A stretch of 64,000 nucleotides of DNA from Rikenellaceae bacterium (GCA_017936385.1 JAGBFQ010000013.1:1-64000); one strand, 5' to 3'. Shown: positions 27,446-38,651, counted from the stretch's first letter. A program made the numbers and translations. Notes: generated from the letters alone by a model not told the origin.

Positions 27446-27477
27446 TGCTTTGCAGGCACATTCAAGTCTGCAAAGCA
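27446..27477 (-). other. Intercistronic stem-loop (lipoproteins 7/6)
   Basis: A perfect 10-bp stem TGCTTTGCAG (27446-27455) with CTGCAAAGCA (27468-27477) and a 12-nt loop, in the 87-bp spacer upstream of lipoprotein 6. On the transcribed strand it is followed by the moderately T-poor ACAATATGAAAAGAAAG. Confidence 0.6.
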
Positions 27478-27490
27478 TTATAATTCAACG

Positions 27491-30400
27491 CTACTCAACT
27501 CGTTTTCCCTCATGGTACTGACCCCACACATCCACACCGTAGAGTTTCAAATCGGTGCGAATAACGCCCGGGCCAATCAGCATAAAGCGTTGATAACCAT
27601 TATTGTGAGTCAAGTAAGGCGAATCCTCGGGGCAACCTTGACCGCGATAGCCATGTTTCTCAGGGTCGTACGCCTCGTAAATAGAGGTGTAATAGCGGTA
27701 CTTGATTTGAGCATCCGCACCCTGATAGATACCCATCACGCGCTCGGTTTCGGGGTCAACAAGCGCCCAAGCCGCAACACCCGACCAATCACCGTTCATC
27801 TTATAAACGCCATCCTCCGAGACGGTATAACTGCCGGCCGTAAGCATTGCACGTTGACGATACAGGTCGATATTCAGGTCGTTGATATACAACGGATTCA
27901 TCTCGGGTTTGGGGAATTTGTTACATACTGCCACACGTTTGTCAATTTCCTCCTGTGTGGTGGTAATCACACTTTGGCCATAGTGCGAGCAGAGCATGCG
28001 GTTATTGATACCGGGCAGGTGCCAATCGTTACAGAAACCGCTCAAGTCCTCGCCGGCGGCCGTCGAAGCCTTAACCATAAATTCATACATTGCGTACTCT
28101 TGGTCGGCACTCGACTCCATACCTCCGCTGAGGAACCAATCTCTAAATTTGATGGGACGGTCCAAACGACACAGTTCATAGAAGTCGGGGTAGAAATCCG
28201 TTTTCTCCAACACGCGGTGATAGTAGAGGTACAACTGCCAGAAGGGCATCAACTGCGTGGTCGGGTCAACCATAGGTTGGTGGTTGGGGTCCGAAGTGGT
28301 ACGGCTGACACCGTATTGGGGTGTATTGACACTCTCGCAATAAGTCAAGTGGCGTTCTGTTCCGTCTGGGTCTACTACCCAACGAGTAACCATATCGGCC
28401 ATACAGCGGTTGAAGTGGTTGTTGAAACGCATGGTGGTGTTACCCTCGCCAAAGAAGGTGGTTTGGGTGATGGCACCCATCAGGTTGTTCGACACCTCGC
28501 CCAAACCTCTCCAGCCGAAGTGGTTGGTTTGGTTGTTGTGACCGAGTTCATGAGCCAAGCCCCAGCAGTGACCCACCTTGCCATTGTCGAGTTTGGCGGG
28601 GTCGAAGTTCTCGGGCCACATGTGGTCGGGGTCAAGAATATCGTGAGCCATGTTGCGGTTACCATACACCGTAGCGTAAGCACCTGCACCTCCGAAGCAG
28701 TCGCCATAGGCGGCATAGAACGGAGCACGGTTGTGATACACACGCTCGCGACCCAACGCAGCATACTTATCAAAACCTTGAATGATTTGTTGGATACGTG
28801 TTACGGTATCGAAAATCATGATGGTTCGCATGGCGCGTTTGTAGAGTGCGGGGTTCTTTTGGAACGAGAACTCGCGCAGGGTCGATTTAGTGAAATTCAT
28901 TATCACGTTGTCGGTGATAATATCAAAGTGAGGCTCGGGCGACAGACCGGCCTGCATCATCGTAGGATAGAAATCCTCGGGGGCATCGGTTTCGGCGTTG
29001 AAATAGCCGTTGACACCAGCGTTGGCAAAGTTGATGCGAATACGCGGAAGCGTAGCGTAATCCTCTGTGTGCCAGAAGATATACATCAAACCGCGCAAAC
29101 TGGGAGTTATCACGTTACGACCCTTCTTGAGGCGGTAGTTTACGGCGCGTTCATGCTCTAACACACGGCCTGCCATACCCTCGTCGTTCACCCAATCGAT
29201 GACTCGCAGGAAGATATCCTGACCATAGTCCTCGTCCAGGAAGATGTATTGAGGGTCACCCGCTTTGGCAACGTACATACCTGTCACACCGTCAAGCAGG
29301 GTTTTGGGTGAGTTTTGGAAGATTTCGGCATCTTTGTCGGGGTGGCGATAGGCTTGGGCCAAGTGGCGACGGAAGCGGTTGTAATCGCCATTGAATATCT
29401 GTTCGGCCATATTGCGATAGAACGGGTCGCTGATGGCTTGGATATCCTCCCATGTTATCTCGGGGCGCAATTCCCAGCACGACAGGTCGGTAAAGTAGTC
29501 CAGCGTGGGAAAGTTGTCGGGATTGTATTGATAAAAACCGAATTCGCCGGCACTTGCCGCACATTTCACCGTTTCGCTGAAAGGGGTCGAACTCAAAATC
29601 TTGACGGTAACCTTCTCCAGGCCCACTATCGACAAAGGTTCATCGAACGACACGATGCTCGGGGTACTCACCTTGCGGAAGTCGTACTTACCCAGCAGTT
29701 CTTCCACGCCATTTCGGGTCAGATAGACCTCTATCTCACCCCAATTACCCCAACTGATACTCTCCGAAGGGACATATCTCATGTAGTCGACTTGGCTCAG
29801 TTCCTGCTCGGCGGCAAATTCATAGCTCAACCAGCACTCCTCCTGCTCCGACATCACGTCGGTACCCCACCACGACATTTCATTGCGGTCGTAAGCTTTA
29901 TTGGCGTTACGGCTGGTACTGAACACCGACGATGCCGACGCTTTTTCGACTGCCAACATCAGGTCGGCTTTCTGTTGGTCGTTTTTGACCTCGGCGTACT
30001 CCGAAACGGGGTTTTGTCGCACCGTAGCAACAATCTCCGTATCAGCCACTTTGATTTTTACCGCAGCCAAACGTTCCTCTTTCGATTCATTGGCCGTGAA
30101 GTCAAAATGCAGGTTGTCGTCGCTCGACTCTGCGGCTTTATAACTCAACCAATCGGCCTGCTCGGTTACGCTAACCTCGGCACCTTGAGTCCATATTTCG
30201 ACGGGTATGTTCACGCAACCCTCCTTGTAAGGAACGGTATAGACCTCGCGTTCGATTTGTGCATCGAGCTTACCCACCTGCATGATGGTCATCTCGGCCG
30301 ATGCATATTCGCTGCGGATGGTAACGGTCACGGTACGCGGCTTATCCTCGTAGTAGGTGCTGTAATAGAGCATGCCCTCCTCATAGCTGAGCCAATTACA

Positions 30401-30907
30401 CTCCTCGGGAACAACAATCTCATAGCTGCCATTAGCCTTGATTGCGGGAGTAAACTCACCCATGGTACGCGGCACACTGACCAGCGAGTCACACTCGATG
30501 CTGGTTGCAGCCTCCGCCTCGGCAGCAAGTTGCACAACCACAAGGTCGGCTTGATAGGTATCATAGTAGAGTGTGAGGATTGACACGCGCTCCTCGCCCG
30601 AATTCGCCGTCACACCAACGAGCAACGACTTACGGTTATACTCATCCACGCCTGTGGCCACTTCGCACCACGGTTTAGACTCATCATCCTGCAACAGTTT
30701 CCACTCATTGTCCGTTGCAAAGACGCCGACCATTTCGGGCTCTACCGAAGCCGCACTTTTAAAGTACAACGTATCGCGGTCGATTTGGATATACTTCGAC
30801 TTGTCCGAACCTTGTTCGTCAGGGCCATTTTCGCAAGACCACAATGCAACCGTCATAGTCAGCAGCACAAAGGCCACCGACCACGCCGATTTCAAAATTA
30901 TTTTCAT
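27491..30907 (-). CDS. M60-like metallopeptidase lipoprotein 7 (BACON-like x3, F5/8C, M60)
   Basis: The promoter-proximal member of the array, 1,138 aa from the ATG at 30905-30907. An ATG four codons upstream is possible, but the chosen start puts K2 at the head of the signal peptide, which ends LWSC (C25). BACON-like repeats cover about 35-300 (PWCEVATGVD, NWLSYEEGM, DWLSYKAAE), F5/8 type C about 312-455 (YDRNEMSWWGTD), and the M60-like region starts near 469. The zinc motif is H786-E787-L-G-H790 with E804. It starts 89 bp after the gyrB stop codon. I see no convincing -7 box in that gap, so read-through from ftsE-gyrB or an unrecognised promoter must drive it. Confidence 0.93.
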   Translation of the reverse strand: MKIILKSAWSVAFVLLTMTVALWSCENGPDEQGSDKSKYIQIDRDTLYFKSAASVEPEMVGVFATDNEWKLLQDDESKPWCEVATGVDEYNRKSLLVGVTANSGEERVSILTLYYDTYQADLVVVQLAAEAEAATSIECDSLVSVPRTMGEFTPAIKANGSYEIVVPEECNWLSYEEGMLYYSTYYEDKPRTVTVTIRSEYASAEMTIMQVGKLDAQIEREVYTVPYKEGCVNIPVEIWTQGAEVSVTEQADWLSYKAAESSDDNLHFDFTANESKEERLAAVKIKVADTEIVATVRQNPVSEYAEVKNDQQKADLMLAVEKASASSVFSTSRNANKAYDRNEMSWWGTDVMSEQEECWLSYEFAAEQELSQVDYMRYVPSESISWGNWGEIEVYLTRNGVEELLGKYDFRKVSTPSIVSFDEPLSIVGLEKVTVKILSSTPFSETVKCAASAGEFGFYQYNPDNFPTLDYFTDLSCWELRPEITWEDIQAISDPFYRNMAEQIFNGDYNRFRRHLAQAYRHPDKDAEIFQNSPKTLLDGVTGMYVAKAGDPQYIFLDEDYGQDIFLRVIDWVNDEGMAGRVLEHERAVNYRLKKGRNVITPSLRGLMYIFWHTEDYATLPRIRINFANAGVNGYFNAETDAPEDFYPTMMQAGLSPEPHFDIITDNVIMNFTKSTLREFSFQKNPALYKRAMRTIMIFDTVTRIQQIIQGFDKYAALGRERVYHNRAPFYAAYGDCFGGAGAYATVYGNRNMAHDILDPDHMWPENFDPAKLDNGKVGHCWGLAHELGHNNQTNHFGWRGLGEVSNNLMGAITQTTFFGEGNTTMRFNNHFNRCMADMVTRWVVDPDGTERHLTYCESVNTPQYGVSRTTSDPNHQPMVDPTTQLMPFWQLYLYYHRVLEKTDFYPDFYELCRLDRPIKFRDWFLSGGMESSADQEYAMYEFMVKASTAAGEDLSGFCNDWHLPGINNRMLCSHYGQSVITTTQEEIDKRVAVCNKFPKPEMNPLYINDLNIDLYRQRAMLTAGSYTVSEDGVYKMNGDWSGVAAWALVDPETERVMGIYQGADAQIKYRYYTSIYEAYDPEKHGYRGQGCPEDSPYLTHNNGYQRFMLIGPGVIRTDLKLYGVDVWGQYHEGKRVE

Positions 30908-30995
30908 AAAAGTTATCATAGTAGTTGTTATAGTTTTGTCATTTCCAATCTCAATATCCTATTCTCATACCTATTATATATAGGGGCACTCAATC

Positions 30996-32945
<1,950 letters not shown>

Positions 32946-32985
32946 TTATGCGTTAATTTATCTTATTTTCTTCTTTTTTCTCTCT

Positions 32986-33726
32986 TTAATTCATTGCCAA
33001 GATGGCCTCGATATCAATCTCTTCTGCCTTACCTCCCGCAAAGCGCACCGTGCGCGAGGGAAACTGTCCGATATTTGCGATATTGTGAGTAGACATCACA
33101 ATCGAACATCCGCCCTCGACTATGCCGCGAAACAGCGTCATAATTTCATCCGCCGCCGTGGGGTCGAGATTACCCGTCGGCTCGTCGGCCAAAATCACCT
33201 CGGGACTATTAATCAGAGCCCGCGCAATGGCCAATTTCTGCTGTTGTCCGCCTGACAGCTCGTAGGGCATTTTATAAGCCTTGTTCTGAAGTCCCGTGAT
33301 GGTAAGCACTTCGTCAATACGTTTGCGCATATCATCTTCACGCTTCCACCCCGTAGCCTCCATTACAAAGTGCAGATTATCGAACACATTGCGGTCGGTC
33401 AGCAGTCGGTAGTTCTGAAACACGATTCCCAAACGACGACGCAACATGGGGATTTGTCTGCGTTTAATCGTCGCGAGGTCAAACCCTGCAACAAGCGCCT
33501 CACCCTCCAACAACGGCATCTCGGCATAGAGCGTACGCAACAGCGAACTCTTACCACTACCCACACGTCCGATGAAGTAGACCATCTCGCCCTTGCCCAC
33601 CGAAAGATTGACATCACTGAGCACCAACTCGCCACGGCGGCGGTAGTTGCCCGAATTGAGCACCGTCACTGCGCCATGCGGCTGATAAATCGAAACGCCT
33701 TTCAGCTCTATAACATTCTGACTCAT
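32986..33726 (-). CDS. ftsE: FtsE-like ABC ATPase (cell division)
   Basis: A 246-aa ABC ATP-binding protein most like FtsE, which with FtsX controls septal peptidoglycan hydrolases. Walker A is GRVGSGKS (53-60), the Q-loop is VFQNYRLL, the signature is [16 protein letters not shown], and Walker B is [23 protein letters not shown] is typical of FtsE. A 10-15 residue insertion ([14 protein letters not shown]) precedes Walker A compared with the Proteobacterial protein. ftsX is not adjacent in this window, as is common in Bacteroidetes. A LolD-type ATPase is the alternative. Confidence 0.85.
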   Translation of the reverse strand: MSQNVIELKGVSIYQPHGAVTVLNSGNYRRRGELVLSDVNLSVGKGEMVYFIGRVGSGKSSLLRTLYAEMPLLEGEALVAGFDLATIKRRQIPMLRRRLGIVFQNYRLLTDRNVFDNLHFVMEATGWKREDDMRKRIDEVLTITGLQNKAYKMPYELSGGQQQKLAIARALINSPEVILADEPTGNLDPTAADEIMTLFRGIVEGGCSIVMSTHNIANIGQFPSRTVRFAGGKAEEIDIEAILAMN

Positions 33727-33829
33727 TGTTGTTTATTTCCGTATTCGGTCTGTTTGTTCATTTTAGTCCAACGCCCTCTCACATCTCCCCATCCCATCCA
33801 AACAGGCACATGAGGGCATATTAACCGTA

Positions 33830-33837
33830 CAAAGATA
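33830..33837 (-). promoter_or_regulatory. -7 box of ftsE-gyrB
   Basis: The minus strand reads TATCTTTG here, about 105 nt upstream of the ftsE start. A good -33 element at the usual distance is not seen. The surrounding spacer 33727-33969 has no gene, and I could not find a convincing promoter for the divergent serine hydrolase. Confidence 0.5.
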
Positions 33838-33969
33838 CGAATTTTTGCCGTAAAACATGGGATTTATTAAATTAAAATTTAATAGTCGGCAAAAAGTTTA
33901 TTTTTTCGAACGGCGAATGTCACATTTTTTGCAACACATTTTCCTCCCACAAAAAAAATTTAACATTTT

Positions 33970-35040
33970 ATGAAAATTTCCACTCTCGCCACCCTCCTTG
34001 CCACCGCCTTGTTATGCCAAGCCTGCACCGCCGCACGCATGATAGCTTTCAACACCCCCACAACGCACGATTCCGAGCTATTTCTAAACGCCATACTCCC
34101 CGCTGCCGACACACCCTTCGAGCCCTCCTGCCGCGTACACTACAACGCCTGCCCGACCATTGACTCGTTGTTCGAAGACGACTACACAACGGGCATCATC
34201 ATACTGCGCGGCGACAGCATCATTTATAGTCGTTTCGAAGGCCGTCACACCATCGACACGCCTGCAGACCTCTTTTCGCTGAGCAAATCTTTTGTCGGGG
34301 CTCTCGTCGGCATCGCCATCAGCCAAGGATACATCAGTTCGCCACACGACCCGGTGTCAAAATACCTGCCCCAATGCGCCGAAATTCTCAGCGACTCGAC
34401 TTGCGTGTGCGACCTGCTAAACATGCGCTCCGGGGTCCACGAAACCCATTGGCAAATGGCACACATGTACTACACCCCCAACCTCGACCGCACAACCCCT
34501 CGCACCATACGACGCGTGCCTCACGGAGAGTACCATTACGCCAACCTCTCGACACAACTTTTAGCCTGCCTGATTGAGCAAGCTACGGGGCGCCCACTGA
34601 CCGACTATTTCATTGATAATTATTGGATTCCGACAGCCCCACGGAGCGAAGGATACTGGAGCGTCGACTCCCGACGGAACCTCAACCCTCGAGCCTTTTG
34701 CGGGCTTTCAATCACCCCCATCGATGTATTGAAACTCGGCATGATTTACCGCGACGGCGGCATACTCAACGGACGACAAATAGTACCTGCCGAGTGGGTT
34801 CACTACACGGTCAATCCACCCTACACGAGTGCCGACCGCGGAGGTGCAACCTACCACTGCCAATGGTACATTCTGGAGCCCGACACTGAGTTTATGGGGC
34901 AGGGCTTGATGGGACAGATTTTGTACATCAACCGCACAACCGACACCATTGTCGCCCGTTTCGGAATTCGCCGCGGCAAAACGGATTGGACCGCCGAACT
35001 GCGCCGCATCTCCGCCCTTTCCGACCGCTATTTTCGATAA
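33970..35040 (+). CDS. Serine hydrolase, beta-lactamase/PBP fold (class C-like)
   Basis: A 356-aa exported protein, probably a lipoprotein (signal peptide ending CQAC, C19). It has the two first motifs of the serine beta-lactamase/DD-peptidase fold: S103-L-S-K106 (SxxK) and Y190-A-N192 (YxN). The family-typical DPVSKYLPQ, LLNMRSG and KLGMIYRDGGILNGRQIVPAEWV segments are present. This group comprises esterases, DD-peptidases and a few true lactamases, so antibiotic resistance should not be assumed. The third motif (K/HTG) is not obvious, and the region GQGLMGQILYIN is the likely equivalent. It is a single gene, divergent from ftsE and convergent with the pseudouridine synthase. Confidence 0.85.
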   Translation: MKISTLATLLATALLCQACTAARMIAFNTPTTHDSELFLNAILPAADTPFEPSCRVHYNACPTIDSLFEDDYTTGIIILRGDSIIYSRFEGRHTIDTPADLFSLSKSFVGALVGIAISQGYISSPHDPVSKYLPQCAEILSDSTCVCDLLNMRSGVHETHWQMAHMYYTPNLDRTTPRTIRRVPHGEYHYANLSTQLLACLIEQATGRPLTDYFIDNYWIPTAPRSEGYWSVDSRRNLNPRAFCGLSITPIDVLKLGMIYRDGGILNGRQIVPAEWVHYTVNPPYTSADRGGATYHCQWYILEPDTEFMGQGLMGQILYINRTTDTIVARFGIRRGKTDWTAELRRISALSDRYFR

Positions 35041-35047
35041 AAAAAAA

Positions 35048-35073
35048 GGCTGTTTGACACAAATCAAACAGCC
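35048..35073 (-). terminator. Terminator of the rlmD-rluA-like operon
   Basis: GGCTGTTTGA (35048-35057) pairs perfectly with TCAAACAGCC (35064-35073). On the minus strand the stem is followed by a run of nine T, so it terminates the leftward operon. It may also block rightward transcription. Confidence 0.85.
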
Positions 35074-35097
35074 CTATCATAAACTCTATTCGGCACA

Positions 35098-35799
35098 TTA
35101 CTCTTCGGCGTGAACTGCCGAATCAAAAAACTCCCACAGATTGTCATTCGCAGGCACCGGCGCAACCACCGTCATAGGCTCCTTGCGCACGGGGTGAACA
35201 AACGACAGAGAGCGCGAGTGCAACATAATACCACCATCGGGATTGCTGCGACGGGCACCATACTTAAGGTCACCCTTGATGGGGCAACCAATCTTCGAAA
35301 GTTGGCAACGAATCTGATGATGACGACCCGTAAACAGCTTCACTTCAAGCAGATAGCAGTTATTACTTCCCGCAATCATCTTGTACTCCAAGCGCGCCTC
35401 TTTCGAATCCTTTTTGGGCGAGACATGAGCACGCGAGCGATTGGTTTTGCCATCGCGCACGATATGGTGAACCAGCACGTCGTGTTCCACCTCGGGAAGT
35501 TCCTCAACCACCGCCCAATAGCGTTTATCAATTTCGCCCGAGCGCAACATCTCGTTGAGTCGGGTGAGGGCCTTGCTCGTCTTGGCAAACATCACAGCTC
35601 CGCTCACCGGGCGGTCGATACGGTGCACCACACCTAAATAAACAGCTCCCGGTTTGGAGTCACGACGTTTGATAAAATCCTTAATCTCATTCTCGAGAGC
35701 CGACTGTCCTTCGGTATCGGGTTGGACCAGGTCGCCGGCACGCTTATTTACCACAATGATGTGGTTGTCTTCATAAAGTATGTCAGTGGGTTTGAACAT
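35098..35799 (-). CDS. RluA-family pseudouridine synthase
   Basis: A 233-aa RNA pseudouridine synthase that isomerises uridine in rRNA or tRNA. The catalytic-loop motif is VVHRIDRPVSG, a variant of HRLDRxTSG with the catalytic aspartate intact. GRHHQIRCQLSKIGCPIKGDLKYGA is the second conserved block (GRTHQIRxHL). There is no S4 domain, so it is of the short RluA/TruC type. Target position is unknown. It is the last gene of the four-gene minus-strand operon, 23 nt after cytidine deaminase, and is followed by a terminator. Confidence 0.9.
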   Translation of the reverse strand: MFKPTDILYEDNHIIVVNKRAGDLVQPDTEGQSALENEIKDFIKRRDSKPGAVYLGVVHRIDRPVSGAVMFAKTSKALTRLNEMLRSGEIDKRYWAVVEELPEVEHDVLVHHIVRDGKTNRSRAHVSPKKDSKEARLEYKMIAGSNNCYLLEVKLFTGRHHQIRCQLSKIGCPIKGDLKYGARRSNPDGGIMLHSRSLSFVHPVRKEPMTVVAPVPANDNLWEFFDSAVHAEE

Positions 35800-35822
35800 A
35801 TATTTTCGTTTTGCAATTTTAT

Positions 35823-36347
35823 TTACTTTTTCAGTTCCGCCTCACTCGGCAGTTCAAATCCGAAGGGCAACAGACAAGCCGCCGACGGCACCTCGGTAAT
35901 GGTGGTTCGACTGCACATCAGCACCCTAATCGGTCGGCCCTGACGACGTTCGGTATCGAGCAACACCTGACGGCACGCGCCACACGGCGGACACTCCCCC
36001 GCTCCATCGGCCGAAGCTACCGCAATCACCTCTATCGGCTCCTCAGAAAGTCGCGTCTGACAGCCATACAACAGCACTCGCTCGGCACACATTCCCGACG
36101 GAAACACCTCACTCTCTTGGTTGGTTGCCCACTCCATGCGGCCACTCACAAGACGCACCGCGGCACCCACGCCAAAGCCCGAATGGGGAGCATACGCTCT
36201 CTCGGCAGCCTCAAAAGCAAGTGCCACCAAAGCCGCATCCTCGGCCGAGAGTTCCGACACGCTCTCGTGCCGCGTATATTCAAATTCGTATCGCACCGTA
36301 AATGTTGTATTATTCCGCAGCAGCCGCAGCAGCCATCCGCGCACCAT
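35823..36347 (-). CDS. cdd: Cytidine deaminase
   Basis: Homotetrameric-type cytidine deaminase, which converts cytidine and deoxycytidine to uridine in pyrimidine salvage. Zinc-site motifs are both present: MCAERV (CAE with the proton-shuttling glutamate) and PPCGACRQVL (PCxxC). YAPHSGFGVGAAV is the substrate-loop signature. From the first ATG the product is 174 aa and overlaps the SIMPL gene by 38 nt. A GTG at 36294-36296 would give about 157 aa with no overlap and matches the usual family length better, so the true start is uncertain. Confidence 0.9.
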   Translation of the reverse strand: MVRGWLLRLLRNNTTFTVRYEFEYTRHESVSELSAEDAALVALAFEAAERAYAPHSGFGVGAAVRLVSGRMEWATNQESEVFPSGMCAERVLLYGCQTRLSEEPIEVIAVASADGAGECPPCGACRQVLLDTERRQGRPIRVLMCSRTTITEVPSAACLLPFGFELPSEAELKK

Positions 36348-37038
36348 AGCCCTTGCGATTCATACTGTAAGTCACATTCACCGAGGCCGAGAGTTTAATA
36401 TCACGCACCTCCAAATTGAGTTCCGAAAGACTCTCCTCGACAGCCACATCCGCACTTGCCGACTTGAAGTTCATCGTGCGCATCACGCCATACGAAACCC
36501 TCGCAGCGGGCATCTCAATCACCAGCGGCACAATCACCTCCATCCCCGCAGCTTCGGCCAAAACATCAGCCACCTTACGGGCATTGCACACCGCCTCGGC
36601 CAACAGTTCTTGTTCCACCTCCTTTTGGCGGCTATAAGTCGATTCGGCCAGATAAGCCTGACGCACACCCGCCGCAGCAAAAGCATCAAAAGCACGGGTC
36701 ACAGCCTCAAAGCTCTCAAGTTTAAGCTGATAGGTTATGGTTGTACGGGTGTCTTTTCGTTTATATTGGCTATTACCCAAGTCATCGGCTTTGAGTGCCG
36801 AGGGGTCAATTTCAACCGCACGCAGAGCCGCAACCAGTTTTTTATGTTTATCGGCGATGGTCAGGCGGTCGGTCTTGGTCTCGTTCTCGCGCAGAGTGAC
36901 ATTAATGGTAAAGCGGTCGGGGGTTACACTTCGCTCGGCCTCGCCCTTAACAGCCACAACGGGTTGATTGAACGTTTGTTGTGCCACAGCGCCCAGCGAA
37001 ATGAGCGCAAACACGGCAGCCAAAATAATTCGTTTCAT
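36310..37038 (-). CDS. SIMPL-domain (DUF541) periplasmic protein
   Basis: A 242-aa exported protein of the SIMPL/DUF541 family (BP26/OMP28-like), which forms oligomeric rings or channels in the periplasm and whose role is poorly known. I used the ATG at 37036-37038 because it starts the signal peptide MKRIILAAVFALISLGAVAQ. The family signature is VVAVKGEAERSVTPDRFTINV, with the later YQLKLESFEAVTRAFDAF and a typical Ala-rich helix. It lies between rlmD (43 nt upstream) and cdd. Confidence 0.88.
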   Translation of the reverse strand: MKRIILAAVFALISLGAVAQQTFNQPVVAVKGEAERSVTPDRFTINVTLRENETKTDRLTIADKHKKLVAALRAVEIDPSALKADDLGNSQYKRKDTRTTITYQLKLESFEAVTRAFDAFAAAGVRQAYLAESTYSRQKEVEQELLAEAVCNARKVADVLAEAAGMEVIVPLVIEMPAARVSYGVMRTMNFKSASADVAVEESLSELNLEVRDIKLSASVNVTYSMNRKGYGARMAAAAAAE

Positions 37039-37081
37039 AGCTTTTCGAGTTTTTCGGTTAAACTTACACAACGCTCAACGG

Positions 37082-38491
37082 TTAGCGTCGCACTAATTTA
37101 ACGACATTTTCGACGTGATGAGTATGTGGAAACATATCAACGGGTTGAACCGCCACCACACGATACTGCTCGTCCATCAGCGCCAAATCGCGTGCCTGAG
37201 TTGCAGGGTTACAGCTTACATAGACAATTCTATCGGGCGCGGCAGCCAAAATCACATCAATGACGGGAGCATCGACACCTGCACGTGGCGGGTCAAGGAT
37301 AATCACATCGGGGTGGCCGTTAGCCTCGACAAACTCCTCGGTCAGAACGTTTTTCATATCGCCGGCATAGAACACCGTGTTGTCGATTCCATTGAGTGCC
37401 GAGTTGACTTTTGCATCCTCAATCGCCTCGGGGACATACTCCACACCCACCACCTTCGAGGCACTGCGAGCCACAAAGTTGGCAATTGTTCCCGTACCCG
37501 TATAGAGGTCATAGACCACCTCCGATCCACTCAAGTCGGCGAACTCACGCGCCACCTTATAGAGGTTGTAGGCTTGGGCCGAATTGGTTTGGTAGAACGA
37601 TTTGGGGCCCACCTTGAAGTTAAGTCCCTCCATACTCTCGACGATATGGTCACGGCCGGCCCACAGCACGGGCGATTGGTCAGACAGCGAGTCATTGAGT
37701 TTCTCGTTGACAATATAGAACAGCGAGGTAATCTGCGGGAACTTCTCTTGCAGGAAACCCATAACCTTCTGAATAGACTCCTTATCCTCGGCCGCGAACA
37801 CCACAATCACCATCAAATCACCCGTCGAGGCGGTGCGAATCACCACGCCGCGCATCAGACCATCGTGGTTACGGATATCATAGAACGGCAGCCCCTCGGC
37901 CACGCAGAACTCCTTGAGCGAGTTACGAATCCCGTTTGACGGGTCGGCCTGCAACCAGCACTTGTCTATATCCAAAATCTTGTCAAACATATTAGGGATA
38001 TGGAAACCCAGCGCAGGGGCGGGTTCGAGTGCAGCACCCGATGCCACCTCCTCGTAGGTATACCAGCGTTTGGGCGCAAAGGTAAATTCGAGTTTATTGC
38101 GATAGAAAGTTGTCTGCTCCGAGCCAAGCGTAGGTTGCACTTCGGGCAGGCTGACCTTTGCAATGCGTGTCAACTGGTCCTCAACCTGCTGGCGTTTGAA
38201 TCGGAGTTGCTCGGCATAGGGCAGATTTTGCCACTTACAGCCGCCACACACACCAAAATGTTCACAGAAAGGCTCTTCGCGCAGGGGCGAGCGTCGCACA
38301 AAGTTCACCACCGACGCCTCCATAAAGCGGCGGCGTTTGTTGCGCACCTGCACATCGACAACATCTCCGGGAACGGTCATCGGCACGAACACCACAACGC
38401 CGTTATGAAAACCCATAGCTTTGCCCTCGGCCGCCAGGGTAGTTATTTCGAGTCCCTCAATCAGAGGAAGTTCTTTACGTTTTCTTGCCAT
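37082..38491 (-). CDS. rlmD: 23S rRNA (uracil-C5)-methyltransferase, RlmD/RumA type
   Basis: A 469-aa SAM-dependent methyltransferase of the TrmA/RlmD family making m5U in 23S rRNA. An N-terminal TRAM-like domain (about 10-65) is followed by iron-sulphur ligands C76, C82 and C85 (CEHFGVCGGCKW), with a later DKCWLQ cysteine as the fourth. The SAM-binding site is YDLYTGTGTIANF, and the nucleophile is C427 in YVSCNPAT after DPPRAGVD. The RlmC/RlmCD alternatives cannot be excluded, because Bacteroidetes enzymes may modify two positions. It is the first gene of the rlmD-SIMPL-cdd-rluA-like operon. Confidence 0.92.
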   Translation of the reverse strand: MARKRKELPLIEGLEITTLAAEGKAMGFHNGVVVFVPMTVPGDVVDVQVRNKRRRFMEASVVNFVRRSPLREEPFCEHFGVCGGCKWQNLPYAEQLRFKRQQVEDQLTRIAKVSLPEVQPTLGSEQTTFYRNKLEFTFAPKRWYTYEEVASGAALEPAPALGFHIPNMFDKILDIDKCWLQADPSNGIRNSLKEFCVAEGLPFYDIRNHDGLMRGVVIRTASTGDLMVIVVFAAEDKESIQKVMGFLQEKFPQITSLFYIVNEKLNDSLSDQSPVLWAGRDHIVESMEGLNFKVGPKSFYQTNSAQAYNLYKVAREFADLSGSEVVYDLYTGTGTIANFVARSASKVVGVEYVPEAIEDAKVNSALNGIDNTVFYAGDMKNVLTEEFVEANGHPDVIILDPPRAGVDAPVIDVILAAAPDRIVYVSCNPATQARDLALMDEQYRVVAVQPVDMFPHTHHVENVVKLVRR

Positions 38492-38508
38492 AATTCAAAA
38501 GATTCCCA

Positions 38509-38516
38509 CAAAGATA
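38509..38516 (-). promoter_or_regulatory. -7 box of the rlmD operon
   Basis: The minus strand reads TATCTTTG, ending 18 nt before the rlmD ATG, which implies a very short leader. No clear -33 TTTG is seen. Confidence 0.5.
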
Positions 38517-38587
38517 CTCTTTTTGTGCGAAATTCACACCTTTCCGCCACAAAAAACTCCCCTATCGACGCTTTTAACCATGTGACG

Positions 38588-38618
38588 TTGCGGAATTAAT
38601 GGGAAATTCGTACTTTTG
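38588..38618 (+). promoter_or_regulatory. Promoter of the MBL-fkbM-trmD operon
   Basis: TTG (38588-38590), a 20-nt spacer and TACTTTTG (38611-38618) match the consensus, 33 nt before the ATG at 38652. Confidence 0.7.
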
Positions 38619-38651
38619 TACGTTTAATGACTAATGACAATCCTGTAAGTT

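Noticed and set aside
33970-35040. Antibiotic-resistance beta-lactamase
   Set aside because: The SxxK and YxN motifs are shared by esterases and DD-peptidases. A clear third motif is missing and no resistance context is present.
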